Source: Caballeronia ptereochthonis (GTDB taxonomy: Bacteria; Pseudomonadota; Gammaproteobacteria; Burkholderiales; Burkholderiaceae). Taken from it: a stretch of 64,000 nucleotides of DNA. Each line of letters opens with the position of its first letter. Position 1 is the first letter of the stretch. The notes beneath the pieces were generated by a model that saw nothing but the letters and a program-made list of their open reading frames with translations, was not told where the DNA came from and searched no databases. The translations under genes were made by a program, and so were the position numbers. Shown here piece after piece: positions 1-8,186 of this stretch. The DNA lies in NCBI RefSeq assembly GCF_001545075.1, contig NZ_FCOB02000024.1, positions 1 through 64,000 of the forward strand. The letters run 5' to 3'.

Positions 1-75
1 CGCGATCTTCGCGAGCGAGCCGCCGAACTTGCCAACCGCTGTACGCGCGGCCGATACGATCACTACGTCAGTCAT
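1..75 (-). CDS. phaA: Acetyl-CoA acetyltransferase (beta-ketothiolase), N-terminal fragment
   Basis: Only the first 25 codons are inside the window; the gene runs off the left edge. The visible start reads MTDVVIVSAARTAVGKFGG, the typical thiolase N-terminus. By family knowledge the enzyme condenses two acetyl-CoA to acetoacetyl-CoA, the first step of polyhydroxybutyrate synthesis. It lies 80 bp downstream of phaC on the same strand, matching the phaC-phaA-phaB order of Burkholderiaceae. No terminator is visible in the gap, so co-transcription with phaC is likely. The catalytic cysteine and histidine lie outside the window and cannot be checked. Confidence 0.85.
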   Translation of the reverse strand, partial: MTDVVIVSAARTAVGKFGGSLAKIA

Positions 76-155
76 TTCAGTTTCCTTTTGGCAACGAATG
101 TTAATGCGGTTCCGAACGGTTCGATGCGCTCTCGCGCACGGTCACGCGCCGCTCG

Positions 156-2171
156 TCAATCGCGCTCCAATACGTAACGGCCGGGCGCGGCTTCGATCGC
201 CGGGTACGTCTTCGAACCCTGCGTCGCGCTCGGCTTGACCTGTTCGCCCGCGCTTTGCGCGAGCCATTCCGACCAGGTCGGCCACCAGCTGCCGGGATGC
301 TCCGCTGCCGATTCGAACCATGCGTCGGCGCTCTCGGGCAAGCGCTCGTCGTTGCTGTCGATCATCCAGAAGCTGCGCTTGTTCTTCGACGGCGGATTGA
401 TCACGCCCGCGATGTGGCCCGACGCGCCAAGCACGAATTTCTGCGGACCGCTGAGAATCGGCGCGGACGCATACGCCGACTTCCACGGCACGATATGGTC
501 CTCGCGCGAACCGTAGATGAACGTCGGCACAGTGAGGCGCGAGAGATCGATCTTCTCGCCGCACACCGTCAGCGCATTCGATTCCTTCAGCTTGTTCTCG
601 AGATACGTGTTGCGCAGGTACCAGACGCACATCGGACCCGGCAGGTTGGTCGAATCGCTGTTCCAGAACAGCAGGTCGAACGCCTGCGGCGTGCGTCCTT
701 TGAGGTAGTTGTCGACGACGTAGTTCCACACCAGATCGTTCGGGCGCAGATACGAGAACGTGTTGGCGAACTCGATGCCGCGCATGAGCCCCGCGGGCGC
801 GCCGTTCTTGCCGCCGATCGCCTGCTCGCGCAACTGCACGTGCGCCTCGTCGACGAACACGTCGAGCACGCCCGTGTCGGAGAAGTCGAGCATCGAGGTG
901 AGCAGCGTCATCGACGCGGCCGGCTCCTCGCCGCGCGCCGCCGCCACGGCCAGCGCCGTCGCCAGAATGGTCCCACCGATGCAGAAGCCCAGCGTGTTGA
1001 TCTTGTCCTCGCCGCTGATCTCCCGCACGACGCCGATGGTCTCGAGCACGCCCTCTTCGACGTAGTCGTCCCAAGTCTTGTGCGCGATCGACTGATCCGC
1101 GTTGCGCCACGACAGGATGAACACCTGATGGCCCTGCTCGAGCGCATAGCGCACGAGCGAACTCTCCGGCGAAAGGTCGAGGATGTAAAACTTGTTGATG
1201 CACGGCGGCACGATCAGAAGCGGCCGCGCATACACCTTCGGCGCGAGCGGCTTGTACTGAATCAGCTGCACGAGCTCGTTCTCGTACACCACCGAGCCTT
1301 CCGTCGACGCGATGTTCTTGCCGACGAAGAAGCGCGATTCGTCCGATTGGGAAATCTTGCCGCGCTGCATGTCGTTCAGCAGATTCAGCATGCCCTGGCG
1401 CAGGCTCTCGCCCTTGCTTTCGATGAGCGCCTTCTGCGCAACGGGGTTGAGCGCGAGGAAGTTGCTCGGCGCGGCCGCGGCCGCCCATTGCTGCACCGTG
1501 AAGCGGATGCGTTCGCGCGTCTTCGGATCGCTCTGCACGGCGTCCGCGAGTTCCTGCAGATAGCGCGCGTTCAGCAGATACCACGCCGCCGTGAACGCAT
1601 AGGCGGGCGTCGATTGCCATGCCGTGTCGGTGAAGCGCCGGTCCTTCAGCGCGGTCGGGTCGATGCTCTGCTCAGTCGCCTGCTTGAGCAACTCGGACGC
1701 GTCGCGCGAATAGTTGCTCTGCAACTCCTGAAGACGCTCGGGAGGAATCGCGGCGGTCGGAATCTTCGGCAGCGTGGGCAAGCCCTGCATCGCCGCGCCG
1801 AAGCCCGGCATGCTGCTCGCCAGCTTGGCGAACTCCGCGATGCCGTTCATCTTCGTGAAATCGGGCATTTGCGGCATCGCGCCCAGCGTCGGAAAGGCGG
1901 TTGGAAAAGCCGCCGGAAAACCGTTCGGAAAACCGTTGGTAAAGGCGGAAAACGCAGCGAATGGCGAAGCGGCGCCGCCGGCCGCCGCGTCATTCGCGGT
2001 ATTCGTCTGTTGAGTGACTTTCGCCCATTGCGCGGGATCCGCAACGGCGCGCCACGCGTTCAGCCATTGATCGAACGCCTGCTGTACGCCAGTCGTGTCG
2101 GCAGATGCTTGAGCCGAGGTGCTGTCGGCGGTACGGGAGCGGGAAGATGAGGAAGAAGTTTTGGAAGCCAT
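156..2171 (-). CDS. phaC: Class I poly(3-hydroxyalkanoate) polymerase PhaC
   Basis: A 671-residue PHA synthase that polymerises (R)-3-hydroxyacyl-CoA into granule polyester in the cytoplasm. The lipase-like box GFCIGG places the nucleophilic Cys near residue 397; the motif REDHIVPW gives the Asp near 558, and SGHIAG the His near 586. The spacing between these three matches the Cupriavidus necator enzyme. The start MASKTS was chosen because the 17 codons before it lack family character. At 671 residues it is longer than the common ~590: the N-terminal 120 residues are a Ser/Ala-rich stretch followed by a Phe-Pro repeat (about residues 79-95) before the conserved domain. It is followed by phaA on the same strand. 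Confidence 0.97.
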   Translation of the reverse strand: MASKTSSSSSRSRTADSTSAQASADTTGVQQAFDQWLNAWRAVADPAQWAKVTQQTNTANDAAAGGAASPFAAFSAFTNGFPNGFPAAFPTAFPTLGAMPQMPDFTKMNGIAEFAKLASSMPGFGAAMQGLPTLPKIPTAAIPPERLQELQSNYSRDASELLKQATEQSIDPTALKDRRFTDTAWQSTPAYAFTAAWYLLNARYLQELADAVQSDPKTRERIRFTVQQWAAAAAPSNFLALNPVAQKALIESKGESLRQGMLNLLNDMQRGKISQSDESRFFVGKNIASTEGSVVYENELVQLIQYKPLAPKVYARPLLIVPPCINKFYILDLSPESSLVRYALEQGHQVFILSWRNADQSIAHKTWDDYVEEGVLETIGVVREISGEDKINTLGFCIGGTILATALAVAAARGEEPAASMTLLTSMLDFSDTGVLDVFVDEAHVQLREQAIGGKNGAPAGLMRGIEFANTFSYLRPNDLVWNYVVDNYLKGRTPQAFDLLFWNSDSTNLPGPMCVWYLRNTYLENKLKESNALTVCGEKIDLSRLTVPTFIYGSREDHIVPWKSAYASAPILSGPQKFVLGASGHIAGVINPPSKNKRSFWMIDSNDERLPESADAWFESAAEHPGSWWPTWSEWLAQSAGEQVKPSATQGSKTYPAIEAAPGRYVLERD
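1891..1950 (-). repeat. 12-bp tandem repeat inside phaC
   Basis: Five consecutive 12-bp units, the last degenerate, each resembling GGAAAACCGTTC on the plus strand. Read on the coding strand they encode a four-residue repeat of the type (N/A/T)-(G/A)-F-P in the non-conserved N-terminal part of PhaC. The repeat keeps frame, so gain or loss of a unit would alter the linker length only. Confidence 0.8.
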
Positions 2172-2325
2172 ACCCGCTATTGACCTGTGAGTCTCGCAAG
2201 ACTTGATTGCTAACGCAGGCATCGCCGGGCTTTGCTCGACCAGCGCGCAAGTGTTGGTGCGCCTTATGCGCGTGGCAAAGAATCAGCCTTGCTACGCCGT
2301 GCCCGATTGGATGAATTCCAGGAAC

Positions 2326-2355
2326 ATTCTTGCTCCAGGGTGTCAGGCATGTCAA
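2326..2355 (-). promoter_or_regulatory. Putative sigma-70 promoter of phaC
   Basis: On the minus strand a perfect TTGACA (2355-2350) is followed after 18 bp by AAGAAT (2331-2326), four of six matches to the -10 consensus. It sits about 155 bp upstream of the phaC start codon in the 320-bp gap between pgeF and phaC. An AT-rich stretch with short inverted arms (CGATA...TATCG, 2382-2401) lies just upstream. No other function is visible in this gap apart from the hairpin at 2460-2478. Confidence 0.45.
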
Positions 2356-2459
2356 TGCTTCGTCCCGATTTTGCCGCACCGCGATATTTTTTTAATTATC
2401 GTTTTCCCCCATCCGAAATGTTGCATTCGCAGGGGGTTTCGTCATAGACAGGAAGCGGT

Positions 2460-2478
2460 TGTTGGGTACGACCCAACA
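2460..2478 (-). terminator. Hairpin just downstream of pgeF
   Basis: A perfect inverted repeat TGTTGGGT-ACG-ACCCAACA begins 13 bp beyond the pgeF stop codon. No T-run follows on the minus strand, so it is a weak candidate for an intrinsic terminator. It could instead stabilise the 3' end or be a protein-binding palindrome in the phaC upstream region. Confidence 0.35.
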
Positions 2479-2491
2479 CTGCTACTGGCGG

Positions 2492-3328
2492 TCAATCAGC
2501 GAGCCAGATCATGGCCGCCATGCGGCCCGTGACGCGATCGCGCCGGTAGGAATAGAAGCGCTCTCGTTCCGTCACCGTGCAGTGCGTGCCGCCATGGATG
2601 CGCGCGGCATCCACGCCCAGATCGGCGAGACGTAGACGCGCGAGTGCGTAGATATCCGCGAAGTATTTGGCCGGCACGCCGCCGGCGGGCCTGAACGCCG
2701 CGACGGTCGCGTCGCGGTGGCTGGCGCGCGCCGCGGCGACGAACGCCTCGAGCACGTCCTCGCCGACCTCGAACGCCTCTGGCCCGATCGCCGGGCCGAG
2801 ATACGCGTTGAGCCTCGATGCCGGTACGCCCGCGAGCGCCGCCACGCGCTCGCCCGTCTTTTCGACGATGCCGCCCGCAAGCCCGCGCCAGCCGGCATGC
2901 GCGGCGCCGATCGCGCGGCCGTCGTCGTCGCAGAAGAGCACGGGCAGGCAATCGGCCGTCATCACGATGCAGACGACGCCCGCGCGATCCGTCACGCTCG
3001 CGTCCGCGCGCGTGCGCTCGCCCTTTCCGAGCCGCTCGATGACCGCGTGCGCGTCCTCGACTTGCGTGCCGTGAATCTGCTCGAGCCAGGCGGCATTCCG
3101 CGTGTGCGTCAACGCGAGCGCGCGGCGGCGGTTTTCCGCGACGGCGTGCGGCGCATCGCCCGTCGACAGGCCGAGATTGAGACCGCCCGCGCCGGGCGCG
3201 CCGCCATCGTAGGGCGCCGCGCTCACGCCGCCCGCGCGCGTCGTGACGAATGCGCGCACGCGCGGCGAAACCTTCCATTGCGGCCAGAGACAGGCATTCG
3301 GATGCAGTGCGGCAGCTTGGTTCGTCAT
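2492..3328 (-). CDS. pgeF: Peptidoglycan editing factor PgeF (YfiH/DUF152, 'polyphenol oxidase' family)
   Basis: A 278-residue member of the DUF152 family. Family work assigns it to removing wrongly incorporated L-Ser from UDP-MurNAc peptides; older annotations call it laccase or polyphenol oxidase. The conserved core TADCLPVLFCDDDGRAIG and the motif AAHAGWRGLAGG carry the metal-site and active-site residues. The start ATG overlaps the rluD stop in an ATGA quartet, so the two are translationally coupled, as in many proteobacteria. Length is normal for the family (about 240-280). Confidence 0.93.
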   Translation of the reverse strand: MTNQAAALHPNACLWPQWKVSPRVRAFVTTRAGGVSAAPYDGGAPGAGGLNLGLSTGDAPHAVAENRRRALALTHTRNAAWLEQIHGTQVEDAHAVIERLGKGERTRADASVTDRAGVVCIVMTADCLPVLFCDDDGRAIGAAHAGWRGLAGGIVEKTGERVAALAGVPASRLNAYLGPAIGPEAFEVGEDVLEAFVAAARASHRDATVAAFRPAGGVPAKYFADIYALARLRLADLGVDAARIHGGTHCTVTERERFYSYRRDRVTGRMAAMIWLAD

Positions 3329-4533
3329 GCTTCGTCGTCCTCGTAATCTTCGTCGTCGTCCCAGTCTTCGCCGCCCTCTTCCATTTCATAGGCCTGCGCG
3401 AAGTCTTCGTCCTCGTCGAACTCGATTTCCTCGTCCTGTCCGAGCCCGAGCTCCGCCGCGAGCGTTGCGATGTCCTCCGGCACGTCCGCGCGCCAGTGCA
3501 CCTCCTTGCCCGTCGCCGGATGAATCAGGCCGAGCCGCCATGCATGCAGCGCCTGGCGCGCGAAGCCGTTAGGCAACGGCGTGACCGAACGCTTGCCGCG
3601 CGCGCGTCCGTAGAGCGGATCGCCGAGCAGCGGATGCCCCGCGTGCGCGCAATGCACGCGAATCTGATGCGTGCGGCCGGTTTCCAGATCGCAATGGATC
3701 GCGCTGACCGGCTGGCCGTGCCACGTCGTGCGGTGGATGGTTCTGAAGTGCGTGCGCGCGGGCTTGCCCGCCGCACTCCGCACGACCGCCATGCGGGTGC
3801 GCTCGCGCGGATCGCGGCCGATCGGCGCGTCGATCGTGCCTTCGTCGGGCATGGTGCCCCACACGAACGCGACGTAGCGGCGCTTGACCGTGCGCGCCTG
3901 CAACTGGCGTACGAGGTCGGTCTGCGCTTCGAGCGTGCGCGCGACGACCATCAGCCCGGACGTTTCCTTGTCCAGCCGGTGCACGATGCCCGCGCGCGGC
4001 AGTCCGGCCGCCGCGTCGCCGTAACGATGCAGGAGACCGTTGAGCAGCGTGCCGCTCCAGTTGCCCGCGGCCGGATGCACGACCATGCCCGCGGGCTTGT
4101 TGATGACGACGAGCGTCTCGTCCTCATACACGATATGCAGCGGCACCGGCTCGGGCGTGAAGGCGAGCTGCTCGGGCAGGAGGTCGGGCACGAGCGTGAT
4201 CGTCGCGCCGAGCGGCACCGGCTGGCGCACTTTCGCGCCGGCGCCGTCGACGCGCACGCGCCCTTCCTCGATCCAGCCCTGCAGGCGGCTGCGCGAGAAT
4301 TCGGGGAAGATTTTCGCGAGCACCTTGTCGAGCCGGTCGCCCGCGAGTTCGTCAGGCACGCGCGCTTCGCGCGGGGCTTCCTGGCCCGCATCGCTCGCGC
4401 GGCTGGCGGCAGGCTTCGAATCGGCCGGCGCTGAGTCGTCGCCAGTGGCGCATGGGCTATAATCTTCAAGTTGGTCTTTGGTACGACGAGTACTTGAGCG
4501 GGTCATTTGAACGAGATTCGGCGGGTTATCCAT
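3325..4533 (-). CDS. rluD: 23S rRNA pseudouridine(1911/1915/1917) synthase RluD
   Basis: A 402-residue pseudouridine synthase acting on helix 69 of 23S rRNA. An N-terminal S4 RNA-binding domain (DRLDKVLAKIFPEFSRSRL) is followed by the RluA-type catalytic domain with the signature GIVHRLDKETSGLMVV; the Asp of HRLDK is the catalytic residue. The final 40 residues are very rich in Asp and Glu, which is not part of the core fold. The start at 4533 has AGGTAG directly upstream; the ATG at 4506 lacks a ribosome-binding site. rluD is coupled to pgeF and divergent from bamD, the standard proteobacterial neighbourhood. Confidence 0.95.
   Translation of the reverse strand: MDNPPNLVQMTRSSTRRTKDQLEDYSPCATGDDSAPADSKPAASRASDAGQEAPREARVPDELAGDRLDKVLAKIFPEFSRSRLQGWIEEGRVRVDGAGAKVRQPVPLGATITLVPDLLPEQLAFTPEPVPLHIVYEDETLVVINKPAGMVVHPAAGNWSGTLLNGLLHRYGDAAAGLPRAGIVHRLDKETSGLMVVARTLEAQTDLVRQLQARTVKRRYVAFVWGTMPDEGTIDAPIGRDPRERTRMAVVRSAAGKPARTHFRTIHRTTWHGQPVSAIHCDLETGRTHQIRVHCAHAGHPLLGDPLYGRARGKRSVTPLPNGFARQALHAWRLGLIHPATGKEVHWRADVPEDIATLAAELGLGQDEEIEFDEDEDFAQAYEMEEGGEDWDDDEDYEDDEA
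4458..4463 (+). promoter_or_regulatory. Putative -10 box upstream of bamD
   Basis: A perfect TATAAT on the plus strand inside the 5' coding part of rluD, about 230 bp before the bamD start. No good -35 hexamer is visible 16-18 bp upstream. It is the best -10 match for bamD, but the long leader and absent -35 make it tentative. Confidence 0.3.
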
Positions 4534-4551
4534 CTACCTGGACAGGCTCGC

Positions 4552-4573
4552 GGGCGATAGTAGGGCGATAGTA
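4552..4573. repeat. Perfect 11-bp tandem duplication between rluD and bamD
   Basis: GGGCGATAGTA occurs twice head to tail, starting 19 bp upstream of the rluD ATG in the divergent rluD/bamD intergenic region. It may be an operator-like direct repeat or a recent duplication; the sequence alone does not distinguish these. Confidence 0.7.
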
Positions 4574-4695
4574 AGACGATGCGCGATTCGCCGCGCTTGA
4601 CCGTCACGCACCGCGAAACTGAGCGGCAGGAATCGGAAGCCGCGCCGGAAACACAGCTGGACACAGCGAGAATCAGCCAGGAACAGCAAGCACTG

Positions 4696-5529
4696 ATGCG
4701 AGCCTTCAACACCATTCATCAATCGATGCGTCAATCGATCAAATATCTGGCGCTGGCCGCGAGCGTCGCCATCGTCACGGCCTGTCACGGCCTGCCCGAG
4801 AAGACCGACGAAACGGCAACTTGGAACAACAACAAATTATATACGGAGGCTCAGGACGCGCTATCCGGCAGCGACTGGGGCAAGTGCGCCAAGTACTTCG
4901 AAGCGCTCGAAGGCCGCGACCCGTTCGGCCATTTCGCGCAGCAGGCGCAGATCAACGTCGCGTACTGCAACTGGAAGGACAGCGAAACCGCCGCGGCCGA
5001 CCAGGCCATCGACCGCTTCATCAAGCTGCACCCGGATCACCCCGAGATCGCCTACGCGTACTACCTGAAGGGCATGATCCACTTCAACGACGATCTCGGC
5101 CTCTTCGGCCGTTTTTCCGGACAGGACATGAGCGAGCGCGATCCCAAGTCGCTGCGCGAGTCCTATGACGCGTTCAAGGTCGTCGTCGACAAGTATCCGC
5201 AGAGCAAGTACGCGCCCGACGCCGCGCAGCGCATGCGCTATATCGTGAACGCGCTGGCGTCGCACGAAGTCCACGCGGCGGATTATTACTATCGCCGCGG
5301 CGCGTATGTGGCCGCGATCAACCGCGCGCAGCTCGCGATTCGCGAATACAAGAATGCGCCGGCGACGGAAGATGCGCTGCACATCATGATGCTGTCGTAC
5401 GAGAGGCTCGATCAGCCGCAACTCGCCGACGACACCAAGCGCGTGCTCGCCGCGACGTTCCCGGACAGCCCGTATGTCACCGGCAAGCGCCGCCCGGGCA
5501 CCGAAAAGGCCTGGTACCAGATCTGGTAA
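4696..5529 (+). CDS. bamD: Outer membrane protein assembly factor BamD (ComL)
   Basis: A lipoprotein of the BAM complex that inserts beta-barrel proteins into the outer membrane. The N-terminus carries a signal peptide ending at the lipobox VTAC, so mature Cys30 would be lipidated, followed by TPR helices typical of BamD (about 250-270 residues). The start at 4696 has AGGA upstream, though 13 nt away; the in-frame ATG at 4726 (MRQSIKYLALA) gives a tidier signal peptide but has no visible ribosome-binding site. A strong intrinsic terminator follows at once. bamB, another BAM lipoprotein, lies elsewhere in this window. Confidence 0.94.
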   Translation: MRAFNTIHQSMRQSIKYLALAASVAIVTACHGLPEKTDETATWNNNKLYTEAQDALSGSDWGKCAKYFEALEGRDPFGHFAQQAQINVAYCNWKDSETAAADQAIDRFIKLHPDHPEIAYAYYLKGMIHFNDDLGLFGRFSGQDMSERDPKSLRESYDAFKVVVDKYPQSKYAPDAAQRMRYIVNALASHEVHAADYYYRRGAYVAAINRAQLAIREYKNAPATEDALHIMMLSYERLDQPQLADDTKRVLAATFPDSPYVTGKRRPGTEKAWYQIW

Positions 5530-5549
5530 GCACAGCAGGAAAGCAAAAC

Positions 5550-5577
5550 GGCCGGTTTCCTAACCGGCCATTTTTTA
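5550..5577. terminator. Intrinsic terminator after bamD
   Basis: The stem GGCCGGTT-TCCT-AACCGGCC is followed on the plus strand by a run of six T. It lies 20 bp beyond the bamD stop and 24 bp before the 3' end of the convergent helicase gene, so it may serve both. Confidence 0.9.
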
Positions 5578-5600
5578 TCGACGGAAAGTCTGGATTCCTT

Positions 5601-7829
5601 TTATTCGGCCAGTTCCGTCGCAGCGCTCGATGCATCGCTGAAGAACTCCCGCACCACTTCCAGTTCGCGCGTGCGCTTGAACGGCGGCAGGCTTTGCCAG
5701 ATGCGTCGGCCATAAGGCTTCTCGACGAGCCGCGTGTCGCAGATCATCAGCACGCCGCGATCCGTCTCCGCGCGAATCAGACGTCCCGCGCCCTGCTTGA
5801 GGGTGATGACCGCCTGCGGTAGCTGATGCACGGCGAACGGGCTCAAGCCCTTCTTCGACAGCGCATCGAGTCGCGCGGCGAGCACGGGATCGTCGGGCGG
5901 CGCGAACGGCAGCTTGTCGATGACGACGAGCGACAGCGCATCGCCGCGCACGTCGACGCCTTCCCAGAAACTCTGGCTGCCCACGAGAATGGCATTGCCG
6001 TAGGCGCGAAAACGATCGAGCAACTCAGTACGGCTGGCGTCGCCCTGCACGAGCAGCGGATTGTCCCAGCCGCGCCGCTCGATCACGTCGCGCAGGCGCG
6101 TGGCGATGCGATCGACCGCGCGCAGCGTCGTGCACAGCACGAACACGCCCCCGCCCGACGCCTCGATCACCGGCAAGGCCGCTTCGAAGACGGCATCGGT
6201 GAATTGCGGCGAGGACGGCTGCGGCAGATTGCGCGGGACGTACAAAAGCCCTTGCGACGGATAGTCGAACGGGCTCGGCAAGGTCATCGAGCGGCGCGCG
6301 TTCAGGCCCATTTGCGCCGCGTAATGCGTGAAGTCGCCGCGCACGGACAACGTCGCGGAAGTGAAGATCCATGCACGCGGCACGCCCGCGCGCTGCTTCG
6401 CGAAGATCGGCGCGACCGAGAGCGGCGTCTCGTGCAATTGCACCGTGTGCGAGAACACTTCGATCCAGCGCACCATCTCGTTCGGCCCTTCCTTCGCGGC
6501 CTCGGTTGCGGCCTCCTCGTCTTCGACGACGGCGCGCTCGAGCGAGGTCGGCGGCGTCGTCCAGCCCGCGAGCAGATCCTGCAGCTCGCGCGCGCGGCGC
6601 ACCAGCGCCTGCAGCGATTCAGCCCGCTCCGCGTGCGACGACAGCGCCGATGCGAGCGCCGCGAGATGCGTCTCCAGGGTGTCGAGCGCATCGAAGAGCG
6701 GATGGCCGTCGGGCAGCTGGCCGAGCGACAGACGCACCGAATCTTCCTTGAACACGAGCCGCAAGTCGCGCGCCGCGCGCTCGAGCGCGGCACCGAGCTT
6801 GGTCCAGTCGGCGGCGTCGCGCGCGTGCGAGAGGCCTTCGGCGACGGCATCCCGCGCGAGCTCGAGCAGCTGCGTGGTCGAGAGCGTCTCGCCGAAAAAG
6901 AGCGTGGCCGTCTCGGGCAACTGATGCGCCTCGTCGAAGATGATGGTGTTCGCCATCGGCAGCAGCTCGGCCATGCCGGTGTCGCGCAGCATCACGTCGG
7001 CGAAGAACAGATGATGATTCACCACGACGATGTCCGCCTGCTGCGCTTCCTTGCGCGCCTGCATGACGAAGCATTCCTTGTAGTGCGGGCATTCCTGGCC
7101 GAGACAGTTGTCGCGCGTGGACGTGACCATCGGCCAGACGGGGGAGTTCTCGGGCACGCTCGCGAGCTCGGCCTTGTCGCCGGTGCGCGTGATCTTCGCG
7201 AAACGGATGATCTCCTGCAGATGCGAGGTGTCCTGGCGCGTCGGCAGGCGGCCGTTGTCGGCGGTGCGCTCCAGGTAGTAATGGCACAGATAGTTCGCGC
7301 GGCCCTTGAGCATCGCGACCGACACCGGCACGGCGAGCGCATCCCGCACGGTGGGGATGTCGCGCTGGAAAAGCTGATCCTGCAGATGCTTCGTGCCCGT
7401 CGAAACGATGACCTTGCCGCCCCACAGCATGGCCGGGACGAGATACGCATAGGTCTTGCCGGTGCCGGTGCCCGCCTCGACGATCAGCGTATTTTCGCCG
7501 CCGTCGATCGCCGCCTTCGCCGTCGCGATGCCGATGTCGTCCGCCGCCTGCCCGTCGGGCCCATAAGGCTTGTCCGACGGGCCGAGCTTGCGCGCGGGGC
7601 GGCGCTGCGCCTCGAACATCGCGGGCTCGGGCATCGCGCGGCCGGATGCCTCCATGGCCGCCCCGACCGAGCGCGCCATTTCGATCTGCGAGGCGCGCGG
7701 CCGATAGCCGTCGATCGCGCGCGCAAGCAATCCTTGCGCGGAAAAGATGGCGTCGAGTTCGGCGCTGCGCTTGTCCGTCAGCGCGAGTGGCGTGTTGGCG
7801 TCATCGCCGGGTTGTGCGGGTGAGTTCAA
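5601..7829 (-). CDS. ATP-dependent DNA helicase, DinG/YoaA (XPD-like iron-sulfur) family
   Basis: A 742-residue superfamily 2 helicase. The Walker A motif EAGTGTGKT lies near residues 118-126 and the Walker B DEAH at 299-302. Four cysteines (182, 242, 247 and 253) have the pattern of the 4Fe-4S cluster in DinG, YoaA and XPD. The C-terminal half holds the helicase_C_2 domain, with QGAGRLIRAETDRGV as the arginine-finger motif. The family unwinds DNA during repair of stalled forks and R-loops. The roughly 40 residues between the Q motif and Walker A are an insertion. Whether it is DinG proper or YoaA cannot be settled here; the length fits the YoaA-like group. Confidence 0.9.
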   Translation of the reverse strand: MNSPAQPGDDANTPLALTDKRSAELDAIFSAQGLLARAIDGYRPRASQIEMARSVGAAMEASGRAMPEPAMFEAQRRPARKLGPSDKPYGPDGQAADDIGIATAKAAIDGGENTLIVEAGTGTGKTYAYLVPAMLWGGKVIVSTGTKHLQDQLFQRDIPTVRDALAVPVSVAMLKGRANYLCHYYLERTADNGRLPTRQDTSHLQEIIRFAKITRTGDKAELASVPENSPVWPMVTSTRDNCLGQECPHYKECFVMQARKEAQQADIVVVNHHLFFADVMLRDTGMAELLPMANTIIFDEAHQLPETATLFFGETLSTTQLLELARDAVAEGLSHARDAADWTKLGAALERAARDLRLVFKEDSVRLSLGQLPDGHPLFDALDTLETHLAALASALSSHAERAESLQALVRRARELQDLLAGWTTPPTSLERAVVEDEEAATEAAKEGPNEMVRWIEVFSHTVQLHETPLSVAPIFAKQRAGVPRAWIFTSATLSVRGDFTHYAAQMGLNARRSMTLPSPFDYPSQGLLYVPRNLPQPSSPQFTDAVFEAALPVIEASGGGVFVLCTTLRAVDRIATRLRDVIERRGWDNPLLVQGDASRTELLDRFRAYGNAILVGSQSFWEGVDVRGDALSLVVIDKLPFAPPDDPVLAARLDALSKKGLSPFAVHQLPQAVITLKQGAGRLIRAETDRGVLMICDTRLVEKPYGRRIWQSLPPFKRTRELEVVREFFSDASSAATELAE

Positions 7830-7911
7830 GGCGTGCTAAATCCTGCGGGTTTCGGCGCGGCCGCCCGCGCGCAGCGCCGTCGCCGGCACGAGCCCGCGGC
7901 GGCGCGCGGCG

Positions 7912-8133
7912 TCAGTGCGCGTCCGAGTCCAGCTGCAATTGCAGCAGGAGTATGGTGTCTTTCACCTTGAGCTTGCGCTTCTTCAAGCGCCTCAGCTCCA
8001 GGTCGTCGATGCCGGATAGCTTGTCGATCAGCGTGTCCAGGCTGTGATGCTCTTCCTGCAATTGCGCGATGCGATCGCGGAGCAAAGCGGCATCCATGGT
8101 GGGTTGTCGGGGTGCGTTCAAGCGCTGCTGCAT
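7912..8133 (-). CDS. YdcH-family small protein (DUF465)
   Basis: A 73-residue, mostly helical and charged protein with the DUF465 signature LQEEHHSLDTLIDKL followed by LKKRKLKVKDTI. No function is established for the family. The start at 8133 is fixed by a strong Shine-Dalgarno AAAGGAGG six bases upstream; the internal ATG at 8097 lacks one. It lies between the Gln-rich exported protein and the helicase on the same strand, with gaps of 53 and 82 bp, so one transcript is plausible. Confidence 0.85.
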   Translation of the reverse strand: MQQRLNAPRQPTMDAALLRDRIAQLQEEHHSLDTLIDKLSGIDDLELRRLKKRKLKVKDTILLLQLQLDSDAH

Positions 8134-8186
8134 GCTCGCCTCCTTTCATCCTCTTCGCTGGGGCTCGCACCGCAAGCCCGACGGTC

